A stretch of 64,000 nt of DNA, taken from NCBI RefSeq assembly GCF_027887165.1, contig NC_077228.1, positions 430,196,457 through 430,260,456 of the forward strand. The letters run 5' to 3'. The notes below the pieces were generated by a model, which worked only from the letters and a program-made list of their open reading frames with translations, had not been told where the DNA came from and ran no database searches. The position numbers and the translations under genes are program-made. Positions 1 to 10,439 of this stretch are shown here, in pieces. Source of the DNA: Monodelphis domestica (lineage: Eukaryota; Chordata; Mammalia; Didelphimorphia; Didelphidae). The stretch's first letter is position 1. Each line of letters begins with the position of its first letter.

Positions 1-788
1 CTTTGATTATTTGGAGAGTATAGTGTTCTAAGCTTTACAACTTTGTCTCTGTAAGTGCTATTTCTACTTCCTCATTCAGTACATGAGAGATGGAAATTTT
101 AGAGTTCTGTTGTGTTGGCTCCATTGTCATTGATGGTGGGAATGGAATTTTATAGAAATATCACTGTCATTTATCTAGTAAGTATCCAAGTCATAGTTTT
201 TATTCAGGTCTTCAGAACTATAAGTCTGACATTCTAACCACTGGGTCACCCAGTTAAATAACTTGAGAAATAGACAAACTGAATGATTTGCCCATAAAGG
301 CTCATTATATAGTCAGGAACTGGACTTAGAAATAGAATTTTAAAAATTTTAGTCTATTTTTCTATTTGATCATTATGTTCCCAATCTAAGGGGAGGGAGG
401 GAGGGAGAAGATACGAAATACAACTAGTATTAGTGGTTGTTCCTATTCATTTATAGACGCACATGTATCTCTAGTTTGATTCTATAACAAACAGGCTATA
501 AGAAACATTGCAGAAATCTTCCAAGGGAAGTCCTTCAGTGGAAAAGGAAGAGGACCTCCACTTTGTCCAACATTCACCATTCCTTTCTAAGGGATGGTAA
601 ACTTGAGGTCAAAGATATCAGAATGAAAGTTGCTTAAACTATTTCACATGCACATATGAATGACCAATAGCCAAATTAAAGCACTAATAAAAACACAAAG
701 AATGTCTGCACTTTAAATAAAGATATTTATTAAATTAGCAAATCTCAGAAGATAGATTTTGAGCAATGGGATAAGTAAGAAATTGTAC
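1..788. other. Sequence with only faint MIR-like traces
   Basis: No gene is visible. Around 205-240 the text resembles the end of a SINE (accacTGGGTCACCCA), and around 255-335 there is a weak MIR-like core (GATTTGCCCA). A GGGAGGGAGGGAGGG run lies near 390. Nothing else is recognised. Confidence 0.35.
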
Positions 789-790
789 TA

Positions 791-1380
791 CAGTGATCCC
801 TCACCTATTGAGGGAGTTACATTCCAAAGACACATGCAATAGGTGAAAATCCATGAAGTAGCAGGATTATATTTATTTTATTATTCTTTGATGATAAGCA
901 TCTTCCTCCAGAGCTTGGGTTCACTGCCAGAAGCCTTAGAAGGCAAAGAACATTTGGGTGGCATAGGGTTTGAAATAAATTCAAACTTTTATGAAAACCT
1001 CATAAAACAGAACACTGCAGAGCACAGCAATCAGACCTCAATTTGAAGTGGACAAAGAGAGATGCTGAACATATGGGCACAGTGTGATAGAGCAAATAGA
1101 TCAATGCTACAGTCACTGAGCCAATCAGTGCCCAGTATACAGAACACAGCACTGTGGTTGGTCGCCTTTTATTCCATCAGCTAATAGTGTGCCATGTCCA
1201 ATCTCACATTGACAAACTTGCATAAGCAGCAGTGGTGTACTGCATTTCCATTGTGTACAGTATGGTATTCATCTGCAAAATCCTACAATATAGCAAAAAC
1301 TCAGAATTAGACACATTTTTTAAAAAAACTGAGATGTAGTGAAGCCCTGATGTGAACCATAATATAGCAAGGGATGACTG
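791..1380. mobile_element. Tigger-type (TcMar) MITE, non-autonomous DNA transposon
   Basis: The block starts CAGTGATCCCTCAC and ends GCAAGGGATGACTG. The reverse complement of the end is CAGTCATCCCTTGC, so the termini are inverted repeats matching at about 11 of 14 positions. A TA dinucleotide flanks each side (789-790 and 1381-1382), the target duplication expected of Tc1/mariner superfamily elements. The start CAGTGATCCCTC is the hallmark of the Tigger group. At about 590 bp with no transposase frame it is a deletion derivative moved in trans. The short reading frames inside are chance. Confidence 0.8.
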
Positions 1381-1444
1381 TATTTGGGTAAAAGATTTTC
1401 CCCAACATCCTGAAAGGAATACCACCCAGACAATCATATTCTAT

Positions 1445-1873
1445 CTAAGCTTTGCCTCTGGTGAGCCAATACCCCAGATTCCCTTTGAAGAACATAGCTG
1501 GCTGTATAAATGACAGAATACAGTAAGAAGCCTGAAACCTTGTATTAGTGCTTTCAAAATAGGATAGAGAATCACAAAGGCCCTTTATCCTGAGTTCTTG
1601 GTGATGATGACATGCTTTCTTCTGGATTATGTTTGGCTCATGTGCTCTACTATAAAAGTCATCTCTTTTACACCAATATTCTGATGACATTCTATGGCTC
1701 TGAATCATGAAATAACATGGTTTCTGAAGAGTCAAAATGACAAATAATCCAAAGGCCAATGGAAAGACACATGGTCTTATAACTAGGCTAAAGTATATTG
1801 CCAGCGATGACTTACATGTGATAAGTGGCATAAAATGCCCTATTAATGACCAGTTAGACTGGGAAAGAATCAT
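1445..1873 (-). other. Open frame of 142 codons, function unknown, probably not a gene
   Basis: An ATG-initiated frame runs 142 codons on the minus strand with a hydrophobic N-terminal third and scattered Cys and His. I recognise no domain. No CpG island, splice signal or promoter lies nearby. It may be a remnant of an old repeat or a chance frame in DNA of average composition. It is listed only because it is one of the longest frames in the window that is not low-complexity. Confidence 0.15.
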
Positions 1874-2046
1874 AGATTGAAAGTTAAGTGTGAACCTTAG
1901 AGTTCATCTAGACCAATTCCCTCATTTCTACCACTGAGGAAATTGAAACCCAGAAAGACAGTGATTTGCATAAGGTTATAAGTGGAAGAGCAAGGATTCA
2001 AATCTAAGTACTCTAAATCCTATTCCAACATTCTTTTCATTACACT
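1866..2046 (+). repeat. MIR-like / CORE-SINE-related repeat
   Basis: The order is typical of this mammalian repeat group: AATCATAGATT, a CTTAGAGTTCATCTAGACC block, a GAGGAAATTGAAACCCAGA block, GATTTGCATAAGGTTATA, then a 3' part ending near TTCTTTTCATTACAC. The copy is old but nearly full length. The same arrangement recurs at 22330, 41320, 46081 and 46952. Confidence 0.65.
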
Positions 2047-2340
2047 AAAAGAATAATTTATAAAGAAGAAAAAAGGAGATAAAACAAAGGTAGTGAGAAT
2101 TCGCTATAACTACTTGAGCATTTTTTAGTACCAGTACCCGCTCTTGTCTCCCCCAAATACATAGCAAAAAGAAGGCCTCCAGGATATCAAGGGGTGTACA
2201 GTAGAGAACAGATGGGAAAATATGGCCGAGAATTGCACAGAAGAGAAAATGTAAAGTGGTTCCAAGCAGCATCAATTAAGAGAGTTTCACACAATATTAA
2301 GATCTTGGATCCATCAAAATTCCAGCTCAGCTCCATTTAT

Positions 2341-2445
2341 AATTATCATGCCCTTACTATGTGCTAAGCATTAAAAGTACAAAAAGTAAGACAGTTTCTG
2401 CTCTCAAGGAGCTTATTCACTAATAAAGAGAGGTAACATATGTAG
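2341..2445 (+). repeat. Old therian interspersed repeat (TACTATGTGCTAAGC type)
   Basis: The segment carries TTACTATGTGCTAAGCAT, then AAAGTAAGACAGTTTCTGCTC and AAGGAGCTTATTCACTAAT, the diagnostic order of a repeat found many times in therian genomes. I cannot assign the family without a library. Related copies lie at about 21590, 31800 and 56130; a fainter one is at 2755-2880. Confidence 0.5.
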
Positions 2446-2904
2446 AAAATTTCCACTGCAACTCAGAAATAAAGACCTCATGGTAAACCTATATCTACTT
2501 CTGGTATTGAACCATTTGACAGCGCCATGGTCTTTGATGGTAAGAACTTTCTTTTCTGGATCTTCAGAAGTATGGGTTCATAAGGAACCAGGGGCTCTTA
2601 GTCCCATAGAAGTAGCTGTCAGGTTACATCATTATATGGGTTACTTCCCTGGATAGCAGTTGTTACTTCTAGGTTAGAAGCATGGTCTGCAGCCTTAAAG
2701 AGAATCAGTGTGTTCCTCTGCCTCTGGTTCTTTCCTTCCTTCCTGTAGGATTTAATTTATTCAGATACTCTTGTATATAAGGTCTTAAGCTATGTGCTGG
2801 TGTTATAAATACAAAAGCAAGACAGTATTTACCCATAAGTAATTTACATACCAGCAGGCAAAGAAGGCATTAAAGTAAATGGTGGCAGCTTAATTTTTCT
2901 TAAA

Positions 2905-3164
2905 AACTTGGAAAGAACTACATAAAGCTGTAAAGAGAAAAACTAGTAGAACCAAGAGAACATTATATACAGCTACAGAATTAATATTTGAAGAATAACG
3001 TGTCATGTCTACCTCCAGAAAAAGACTCAACAAATAGAAACATGAAAGACATGATTTATTTATATGTATTTTTTGTTGGGAGATTACTTCTATGGTACTG
3101 GGGAAGAAGGTTTTACAAACAAATAAATTGATTTTTAAATAAACAAATAAATTATTTTTTTAAA
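2905..3164 (+). mobile_element. L1 3' end, 5'-truncated
   Basis: The block matches the 3' region of marsupial L1 copies elsewhere in the window (14790, 34735, 54284): GAACCAAGAGAACATTATA, a TTGAAGAATAAC segment, CTCCAGAAAAAGA, and a tail of AAATAAACAAATAAA. It includes the position that holds a CA microsatellite in the sister copies, but here that position is not CA-rich. Confidence 0.65.
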
Positions 3165-3833
3165 AGGAATAGTAGTCGGCAAGGATGTTTTGATTTAGGA
3201 AGTCACAGTGATGGTGAGTGGAGTCAAAACAGGTTCTGTTTACAAAAGCAATGGTAGTATTGATGTGACTGGTGTTTGGGTAGTAAGAGATGGAAAATAA
3301 GAGGAAAGGAAACAAGGTTATATTTGCAGCAGCAGGGTGGGTAGCAAGGGCATGGCTTGGGCAGATCTAGTGGAATGGGGTGAAAGCATAGCCTGCAGTC
3401 CTGGTCAGTCTATATGTAACAATTCAGGTGGGTTTGTACTGGGTGACTCAGTGAAAACAAAATGATCCCAGTGTGGCGATTCTAAATGTAAAAGAATCAA
3501 GCTATCCAAGAAGTGGGTAAAACAAATCTAAGATGGGGAGGGGGATTAAAGAGGGAAAACAAGGGATGAATTAAGCTACCCAAGGATTGGGTAAAAGTTA
3601 TAATGAAAAGGAAAATGGGAGATGCTGAAGAGAACAATGTGAATGACAGCAAACTTACCAACTCAGGAAGATGGAAATATAATCATATGAAGTAATATAA
3701 ATATGTATATCATGTTCCTGGAAAAAATGGTGTTAGGCATGCCAAAGATCAAAATGAATGAGGTGAGACTATCAAGAGAAGCTAAGGGCAACACAAAGTT
3801 TTTTAAAGCATTTCATAAAGAATATCATACTGA
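3165..3833. other. No gene or clear repeat recognised
   Basis: Moderately A-rich, purine-biased sequence with several GGGGAGGGGG-like runs near 3535. I see no exon, promoter or well-preserved repeat. Confidence 0.3.
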
Positions 3834-4034
3834 GGGGACATCTAGGTAGCTCAGTGAACTGAGAGGCAGATCTAGAGTTAGGAGGTCCTAGGTTTAAATC
3901 TGGCCCCAGACTCTTCCTTAGCTGTGTGACTCTAGACAAGCTATTTAACCCCCATTACCTAGCCCTTACAACTCTTCTGTCTTCAAACAAATATACAGTA
4001 TTGATTCTAAGATGGAAGGTAAGGGTTTAAAAAA
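3834..4034 (+). mobile_element. SINE-A (marsupial tRNA-derived SINE), full length
   Basis: It starts GGGGACATCTAGGTAGCTCA, continues with the tRNA B-box-like GGTTTAAATC and the TAGCTGTGTGACTC core, then CCATTACCTAGCCCTTAC, and ends ATTCTAAGATGGAAGGTAAG followed by TTTAAAAAA. This plus-strand copy shows all modules and serves as the reference for the minus-strand copies further right. Confidence 0.85.
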
Positions 4035-4194
4035 TAATATCCCAATAGTTTTTGCATAATAGATGGAGATGGAGATATATGGACCAAACTATAATTGTAA
4101 TTATTACCATGTAATATAATTAAGATTATTGTGTATTTGGAACTGATTGAATGGCCAGCTTCAAAGAGTAGTTGTTAATTATTCAATGTAGGAA

Positions 4195-4428
4195 GAATTC
4201 TCCAATAGAGTACTTCAAAAATGCTTGACACTGTGCTGTTCAAAATTTTTATAAATGAGTTGGATAAAAGCAGAAATGGCATGCTTAGCAAGTTTGTAGA
4301 TGGCACAAAGCAAGAACTGGATTACTGAATCAAGATCCAGTGGCATCTTAATGAGCAAAATCATTAGTGGCTGAATCTAACAATATGAAATACAATAAGA
4401 TAAATACATTTTGGTTCAAAAACTTAAC
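4195..4428 (+). mobile_element. CR1/L3-type LINE fragment (reverse transcriptase region)
   Basis: GTGCTGTTCAAAATTTTTAT and GAGTTGGATAAAAGCAGAAA, then AAGTTTGTAGATGGCACAAA, follow the pattern of the CR1 reverse transcriptase region that encodes the FADDTK motif. Here the motif has decayed to FVDGTK. The copy is out of frame in places and cannot be functional. A 3' CR1/L3 fragment also occurs at 53987-54833. Confidence 0.6.
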
Positions 4429-4589
4429 TTAAGAAAAATAATTAGCACTTATTTAAAAAAATCTCCCTAGATTTATTAGTAGACTGCATGTTCATTATGT
4501 GTCAGGAGTTTGGTGTAAAAGATTTTAAAAGTGAATATAACATTGGGCTGCATTGAGAAAAGAATATTCAAGAGAATTTCAACTTCTCT

Positions 4590-5450
4590 CTCTGCCTTCT
4601 ACTACCAAACCCAGTTCTTTGATCACATTGTGGCCCTTGACCTATCAACTCTTTCCTAGGAAATCATCCTTGACCTAGTCACAATTTCCTCCTTTCTCCT
4701 GGTTTCATACCTTAATGAGTCCTTCAACTCTACATTGTCTCCTTTGAGTCTCCTTCCCCCTTTATTACATCACTGATTGTGCTCTGCCAAGCCTCAGGCT
4801 TAGATCATTCTCACTAGCCACCCTTTTTGTTCCTGCATATGTATCACTGAACAAAGGTAGAGAAAATCATGCAACTTTTCTGACTGGTTCCATTGAAAAC
4901 TAATATTACATCATTTCAATTAGGGCCTCACTGCTACTGGGCAATCCTTTTATACCTCCTCAATTAGCTCACTATCCCATTCACCACAGCAGTCCTTCTA
5001 AATATTTTCATTTCTCCTCAACTCTCCCAAAGCTTCTCCTTTCCTAATACTTTTACCTGAGAATCTTCCCTCACATTTTCCTCGTGAGGGGGAGAGGGGA
5101 AGTAGGTCATTTGCTAACAGCTCTTCTCCCATGTTCCTTATCTCACATGATGTGGATGTCTTCTGCCCTGTGGCCTCCTTCATCTCTGTCTCCCATAAGT
5201 AGGTGCTGCTTCTCCCTCCCAAGGTCAACCTCTGTAAAATGTACATGTGTTCCCATTTCATCCCATCTCTTCCAAAAGACTGCCCTCTATTATCCCCTCT
5301 CTCTCACTTATCCTCCATCTCTCCCTGTCTATTGGCTGCTTCTCTGTTGCCTATAAACATGCCAATATTTCCTCCATCCTTAAAAAGCCCTCACTTGAAC
5401 CATCAGTACTACTATCCAATATCTATTCTGCCTTTTAGAGCTCCCTGCCC
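4590..5450 (+). pseudogene. L2 LINE ORF2 remnant (upstream half)
   Basis: Long pyrimidine-rich plus-strand sequence matching the known organisation of marsupial L2 ORF2 between the endonuclease and the reverse transcriptase: AAATCATGCAACTTTTCTGA, GGGCCTCACTGCTACTGGGC, TGCTAACAGCTCTTCTCCC, and a stretch coding LSLSHLSSISPCLLAASLL-like residues near 5290-5345. The frame is broken several times. The overlapping short frames here, on both strands, are shadows of this remnant. Confidence 0.65.
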
Positions 5451-5543
5451 CCCACACACACATATTTCAGCCTCCCTCCCATGTACTCTGCAATCCAATA
5501 CTATTAGTCTCCTTATGAATCCTCATACAAGATACCCCAAGAC

Positions 5544-5597
5544 ACTGGGTGGGATTGATTGATAGATATCTACCATGATCAATCAATCTCACCCAGT
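5544..5597. repeat. 20-bp near-perfect inverted repeat (hairpin)
   Basis: The left arm 5544-5563 (ACTGGGTGGGATTGATTGAT) and right arm 5578-5597 (ATCAATCAATCTCACCCAGT) pair at 19 of 20 positions around a 14-nt loop. It is not AT-only, so chance is unlikely. It could be the core of a small MITE or a transcribed hairpin; neither is shown. Flanking sequence matches no family I know. Confidence 0.8.
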
Positions 5598-5599
5598 AT

Positions 5600-6158
5600 A
5601 TGGACTGTTCAGGGAGGACTAGCACCTCTGATGAGAGAACTTGCTGAACCCTTTTCAAGTATGCTCAGCCACCCTTGCTGTCCACCCATCATCCAACTCT
5701 CACCTGTGGCTCCCAGAAGCCATAGCATGTACAACAGTCACATTTAGTAGACCATCCAAGCAGATGGGCTAAACGAGTCAACCAGCCTCAAACCTGTCAA
5801 TGACTTAGGGAATTGACTACACCAAGCATGTAAAGACTTCCCCATATGAAATGGGAAGATCAAAACAATTTGGCCCAATGAAAAAAGTACTTAGGACATC
5901 CCAGGTCATCATCAGTTGAGCTGACTTTTGTTTTGCTACTAGAGTTTGATGAATCTGAAAGACTGATTCTTATGACTTGCACAACTTCACCTCATTTAAA
6001 TCTAATTCATGCACAAGACAAGATATTACTTTAAACTTGTGAACTCATTGGTGCCCTTTAAAAATGAAGAATAAACAACTACCCACTATCTCTCATGGTC
6101 TTTAAGGTATCACCAATGTTCTCTGACCTTCTTTCAGTTTACTACTTCCTATACTATA
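5600..6158. other. No gene or recognised repeat
   Basis: Ordinary sequence following the hairpin. No splice-like exon, promoter or familiar repeat core is seen. It may belong to the same unidentified element as the hairpin. Confidence 0.3.
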
Positions 6159-6180
6159 CTATCTATCTATCTATCTATCT

Positions 6181-6230
<50 letters not shown>
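6159..6230. repeat. Tetranucleotide microsatellite with a strand switch: (CTAT)n then (AGAT)n
   Basis: About five CTAT units run into about twelve AGAT units. The switch creates a perfect palindrome with no loop, 6159-6181 against 6182-6204. Such a sequence can extrude a cruciform and is probably highly variable in length. Confidence 0.9.
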
Positions 6231-6231
<1 letters not shown>

Positions 6232-6819
6232 TGTATATATCCTAATCTTTCCCCCAATTGGAATAGAAGCAAAGAACTAGTGAATGGAAATTCCACTGGG
6301 AATATAGGATTGATGTTCAAAATATGAAAGACAGAATAAATTTCCTGAGGCAAGAGAAAAGCATAGATAACATAGCACAAAAGTCAAATTGAGTTTCATC
6401 AATTGGACAAATACTTTGACCAGTGGTCAACCTGAAGTTGATGACAATATAACAAACCTTCAAGAAGCTTGACATCTAGTAAGGGAAACAAGATACATAC
6501 ATAAATAAGTATAATGTAATAGGTGATGGGAAGCATATAATAAAGAAGGTAAATTTTCATTTTGCATAGATATTATTTATCTAAAATTATACATTATTAC
6601 CTACCCTCATCACTGTGTCTAAACATATGGCAATCAAAGTTTTCCAGATAGAATTGTGACCCAAGTTTTGTCAAGGTTGGAGCATTCATATAGTATTCTC
6701 CTTATTGGTGGAAAGAATGATATCTTAACACTCTGACTGCATGAGGACCAGAATTGATATGAGAATATTGGGAAGATATTTAAATCAGGAAGGAGAGTGG
6801 ATGAGAAGGACCTCTTATT

Positions 6820-6950
6820 CATCCTTCAAGGCATGACTCTAACACCATCTATTTTATGAAGCCTTCATTAACCACTCTAACCAAATGTGATTCTCCTTTA
6901 CTTGGAGGCATTATAACTTGTAACTTATCACAGTTGGCTGGGAAAAGCAT
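6820..6950 (+). repeat. L2 3' fragment
   Basis: TCCTTCAAGGCATGACTCTA, then TTTATGAAGCCTTCATTAAC and a TACTTGGAGGCATTATAACT segment, follow the 3' region of L2. The copy is short and degraded. Confidence 0.45.
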
Positions 6951-7771
6951 GTGAATTTAAGCGGATCTTCAAAACTCCTTTCAGAAATAATGTCAGGAAT
7001 ATTGTGAAATTTCTGTAATTTGAGGATTCAATGACGTTCTAAATTCCTCCTTACAGATAAAGGACACATGTCATTCTAAACTTGGTATTTTCAGTCTTGC
7101 AAAAAGTATTAGCTACCACTTTTATCCAGAGAACCTTATTTTTGGAAAAAACACTGGTAATTCAAGGCTTTCAATTAATTAACATTTTATTGTGTTTACA
7201 TGTATAAAAGGCTATAAATTTTGTGTTATTATCTTAATAGGTCTTATATTATGTAAAAAAGCACTGAAATTTCAGGCCACTTTCCTCTCATTTATCATCC
7301 TTTTGAAACATTATTCTGAAACCAATGTAAGAACTTGGACATGACATACTGAATCCAGAGAAAGACTACAAAGCCAAGTTCAGCTGTAACTTCTGCTTTG
7401 GGAGTGTCAGGCTGGAATGAAGCATTGTTCTTTCTTGATGGCATAGCCTGGCATAATTATAAACTGGAAGGAAACAAGGAACAGTATTCTACTGAGCCCT
7501 CTAAGCTGCCACGTTTGCCAGCCTCTTCTAATTAAGGAGTTGTTATAGAGACTCCAGTGGAGGACCCAGACAATGATTTCTAAGATAATGTAGTGTCTGA
7601 GACAAAAAGCTATCAATGCCAGTTTATAGACTCAAAGGCTTGAGTTTTTTAATTAATAAAAGGATAATTATTGTACATTTGATGATTGTTTACATTTACT
7701 CAGTACAGTTTTTCTTCCTTTCCACAGGACTTTGAATGGCAAAAAACAATATCACTAAATTATTTGAAAAG
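6951..7771. other. No gene or clear repeat recognised
   Basis: AT-rich unique-looking sequence. Short minus-strand frames in this block lack any recognisable domain. Confidence 0.3.
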
Positions 7772-7842
7772 AAACAGATTAGGAGTAAATATTTGCCATA
7801 AATTTGCCAAAAACAAATTAGGAGTAAATATTTGCCATAAAT
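7772..7842. repeat. Two-copy tandem duplication, period 39 bp
   Basis: Positions 7772-7803 and 7811-7842 share 31 of 32 bases (AAACA[G/A]ATTAGGAGTAAAT and onward). The offset is 39 bp, a multiple of three, so a minus-strand frame reads YGKYLLLIC twice; I take that frame as incidental. Confidence 0.85.
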
Positions 7843-9564
7843 ATAGCAGGTAATGATATCCAAAATCCAGTATAAATAACTTAATGAACAAGTGATCAAA
7901 AGAAATAAACAATGTATGAAAGATGAAATATTAATTCATAATAACCATGTATAAAGTATAAAGTATAAAATGATTGATTTTTAACCCTAATAATCATAGA
8001 AATGTAAATCAGTAGCCATTGTACCACATAACCTCTCATCAACACATAAACATGTGCATCTATATAAACAATGCCCCAAATATATTACCAAAAATTTCTC
8101 TGTTATGACCTCAAAACTAAAAATCTCATTTCTTCCCATCAAATAAGTTTATCAATCCACTTCAGATGCCATGGCTCAAATATGTTTTAATAGTAATTGA
8201 TTTCTTTGGGAGCTGAAGATATTTCGGTTGTGGAGTAACCGAAAAAGCATCCTCTGGTTCAGAAAGTTACATCCTGGCAAGATGTTTCTTTGGCACCTAA
8301 GAATGCTTTAGCCCCAGACTATTATAGGCATCAGGTGGTGCTGGCAAGAGAGGAAGGCTGAGTCATCAATGTGCTCTTCTACATTTATAGAAGCATTGCT
8401 TTCAGCTTATTCCTTTCTCAAGAGCCGGCTTTCCTTTAAAATTCTACTGTACCCTAAATGGTAGCCACATGAAAGTAAGTTTACCTGCACATTATGTGTG
8501 TTCTTATATTTTCAGCTGTTTTATCAGCCTGAATCACAAGACAAAGCTTGAATATGTTGTTCTTTCTCCCTCTAATGCACCATAATTTCAGTTTTATGTA
8601 GCTTGAACCCTATAACCAGTTTGCCCTGGCAAAGCAAATCATGTTTATAAAATCTCAATACTTTAAGGGAGCTTCTCTATAAGGTCTGTCTTCCATTCAT
8701 TTCCAATCTCACCAGTAGCTTTCAAGTAAACACATGTTGAATAAGTGTGAATAATCATCTTTTTTAATATTTTGTCACCTATACTCAGAGAAAACACTTA
8801 ATCCTATTTACAGAGAGGCACTTTTTTAAATGGTCACATTCTGCTGTTGAAAGAGGGAATGGGGAAAACACAAATGGTAGGCTTAACCTCCCCAATGTGC
8901 CTGGCTTTACTTCCATTCAACTCCAGAGTGGGAAACAAGTAAAGAGAGTAAGAGCAAGGGGAGATCTCAGCCACCTAGAAAAGCACAAGCGAAAATCCCC
9001 CATGTGGCCTCACCAATAACTATTCTCTATTTTATTTTGGCATCTCAAATAATGACTGAAAGGCTCTGGAATGTCTGTCCATGACACCCCCAAGACCTTG
9101 TCCTTGTCATTACAAGTCAGAGACCTGTCAGACAACTCTCAGTTCACAATGACAAAATATTGGCTCTAGTCGCTGTCATTTTCCACCTACCTACCCAAAC
9201 TCTCTGCTTCTCTGCATCTTGCTTGCTTAACTTTACTTTCATCTCTTCTAGCTCACATTCCCTTTCCAAGGTCAGGGTCAAGGTACTCTGAGTAGTTTAA
9301 CCTCAGGTCAACCCCATGAGAGTTTAGGGAATTTTGATGGGCGATGGGGGGGACTATCTGATCAACAGATAGTACCTCTCCCTCATCTCTCCTTCATCTA
9401 TGTCTAAGTCTTTTGATTGATTTTTTTTAAAAGAGACTAGACTATCTTTAAGATGGACTTAAGTACCCTGATTCTATGTTCTCAGAGGAAAATTTCAGCA
9501 AAGGCCATAGTACCATTAAAAAAAGTGCATTCAAGGTGAAATTAGAGGAAATAGATGATATCCA
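7843..9564. other. Mostly unique sequence, no gene seen
   Basis: Low-repeat block. It contains no open frame of interest, no CpG cluster and no familiar SINE or LINE core that I can defend. Confidence 0.3.
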
Positions 9565-9700
9565 ACTCTCACATTCATTATCTTTGTGATCTTGGGCACA
9601 TAACAACCTCTCTGGGCCTCAGTTTCCTTATCTGTAATTTGAGTGGGTCAGATTAGATAACTTCCAAGGTTCCTTCTAGTTCTAACCCAGGATACTACAA
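9565..9700 (+). repeat. SINE / MIR-like 3' half
   Basis: TTTGTGATCTTGGGCACATA, GGCCTCAGTTTCCTTATCTG and AGATTAGATAACTTCCAAGG followed by a TTCTAGTTCTAACCC segment are the core and tail of a therian tRNA-derived SINE. Confidence 0.65.
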
Positions 9701-10029
9701 TAGCCTTATGAGTGGTAGCAATAATATGCTTCTGGCAATGCCAGATATTTAAAAAGAGAATCAGACATATCCAATCCACATTACTTACTTTGTTGCTGCA
9801 CCAATAAAACATCTTGGATCTTGACTTTATAACTATTATGACAAGCTAAAACATGTCGAGCATTTGAGTTCCAGTACCCTTAAAGTTACCGTGCAACCAT
9901 AAGAAATTTTGTTCTTGAAACTGTTGAGATCAGTCATGGAATCTGGACATAATTTCCTCCAAAACATTTCCTGCTCCTCTTTGTCATTGTTTTCCCCCAT
10001 TAACACATTAATTGTTCCTTATCTTTTTT

Positions 10030-10285
10030 ACTTAGATTCACAGAATTCATATTTGGAGGGACCTTAGAAATCACCTATTGAACATATATAACCCAGTGGA
10101 ATTGCTCCTCAGTTCCAGGAACGGGGAGAGAAGAAGAAGGGAAAGAATATGAATCATGTAACCATGGGAAAATATTCTAAATTAATAAATTTATTTTTTT
10201 TAAGAAATCACCTTTTGAAACTGACTTTTGTACTTAAGAAACAAGGCCCAAAGAGGTTAAGAGATCAGTCTTTAGGTTGAAAGGA
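10030..10285 (+). repeat. MIR-like repeat split by an L1 insertion
   Basis: The left part (GATTCACAGAATTCATATTT, GGGACCTTAGAAATCACC) and the right part from 10220 (AAACAAGGCCCAAAGAGGTT) are consecutive pieces of the same repeat type as the copy at 1866. The L1 tail at 10083-10202 interrupts it. Confidence 0.55.
10083..10202 (+). mobile_element. Very short 5'-truncated L1 3' end with target-site duplication
   Basis: The sequence ATATATAACCCAGTGGAATT, an ACGGGGAGAGAAG purine run, GAATCATGTAACCATGGGAA and a T/A-rich tail matches L1 3' ends at 17230 and 45145. It is flanked by 17-bp direct repeats, AGAAATCACCTATTGAA at 10066-10082 and AGAAATCACCTTTTGAA at 10203-10219 (one mismatch). Only about 120 bp of L1 was inserted. 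Confidence 0.75.
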
Positions 10286-10439
10286 TGAGAAACTAGGAGT
10301 AACCATATTTGAAGCTTGTAAAGGAAGTATAAAGAAATATTCACATTTCCTTGTTCCTTTAGAAAGCATAAATGTATATATGTATAGTGTATATACATAT
10401 ATGTCAATGGAAAAAAAAACAAGTATAGTCTTAGATGCA

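Noticed and set aside
5084..5747. Several overlapping frames of 60-119 codons suggesting a small gene
   Set aside because: They lie in an L2 ORF2 remnant and the pyrimidine-rich strand next to it. Frames overlap on both strands with no single coherent one.
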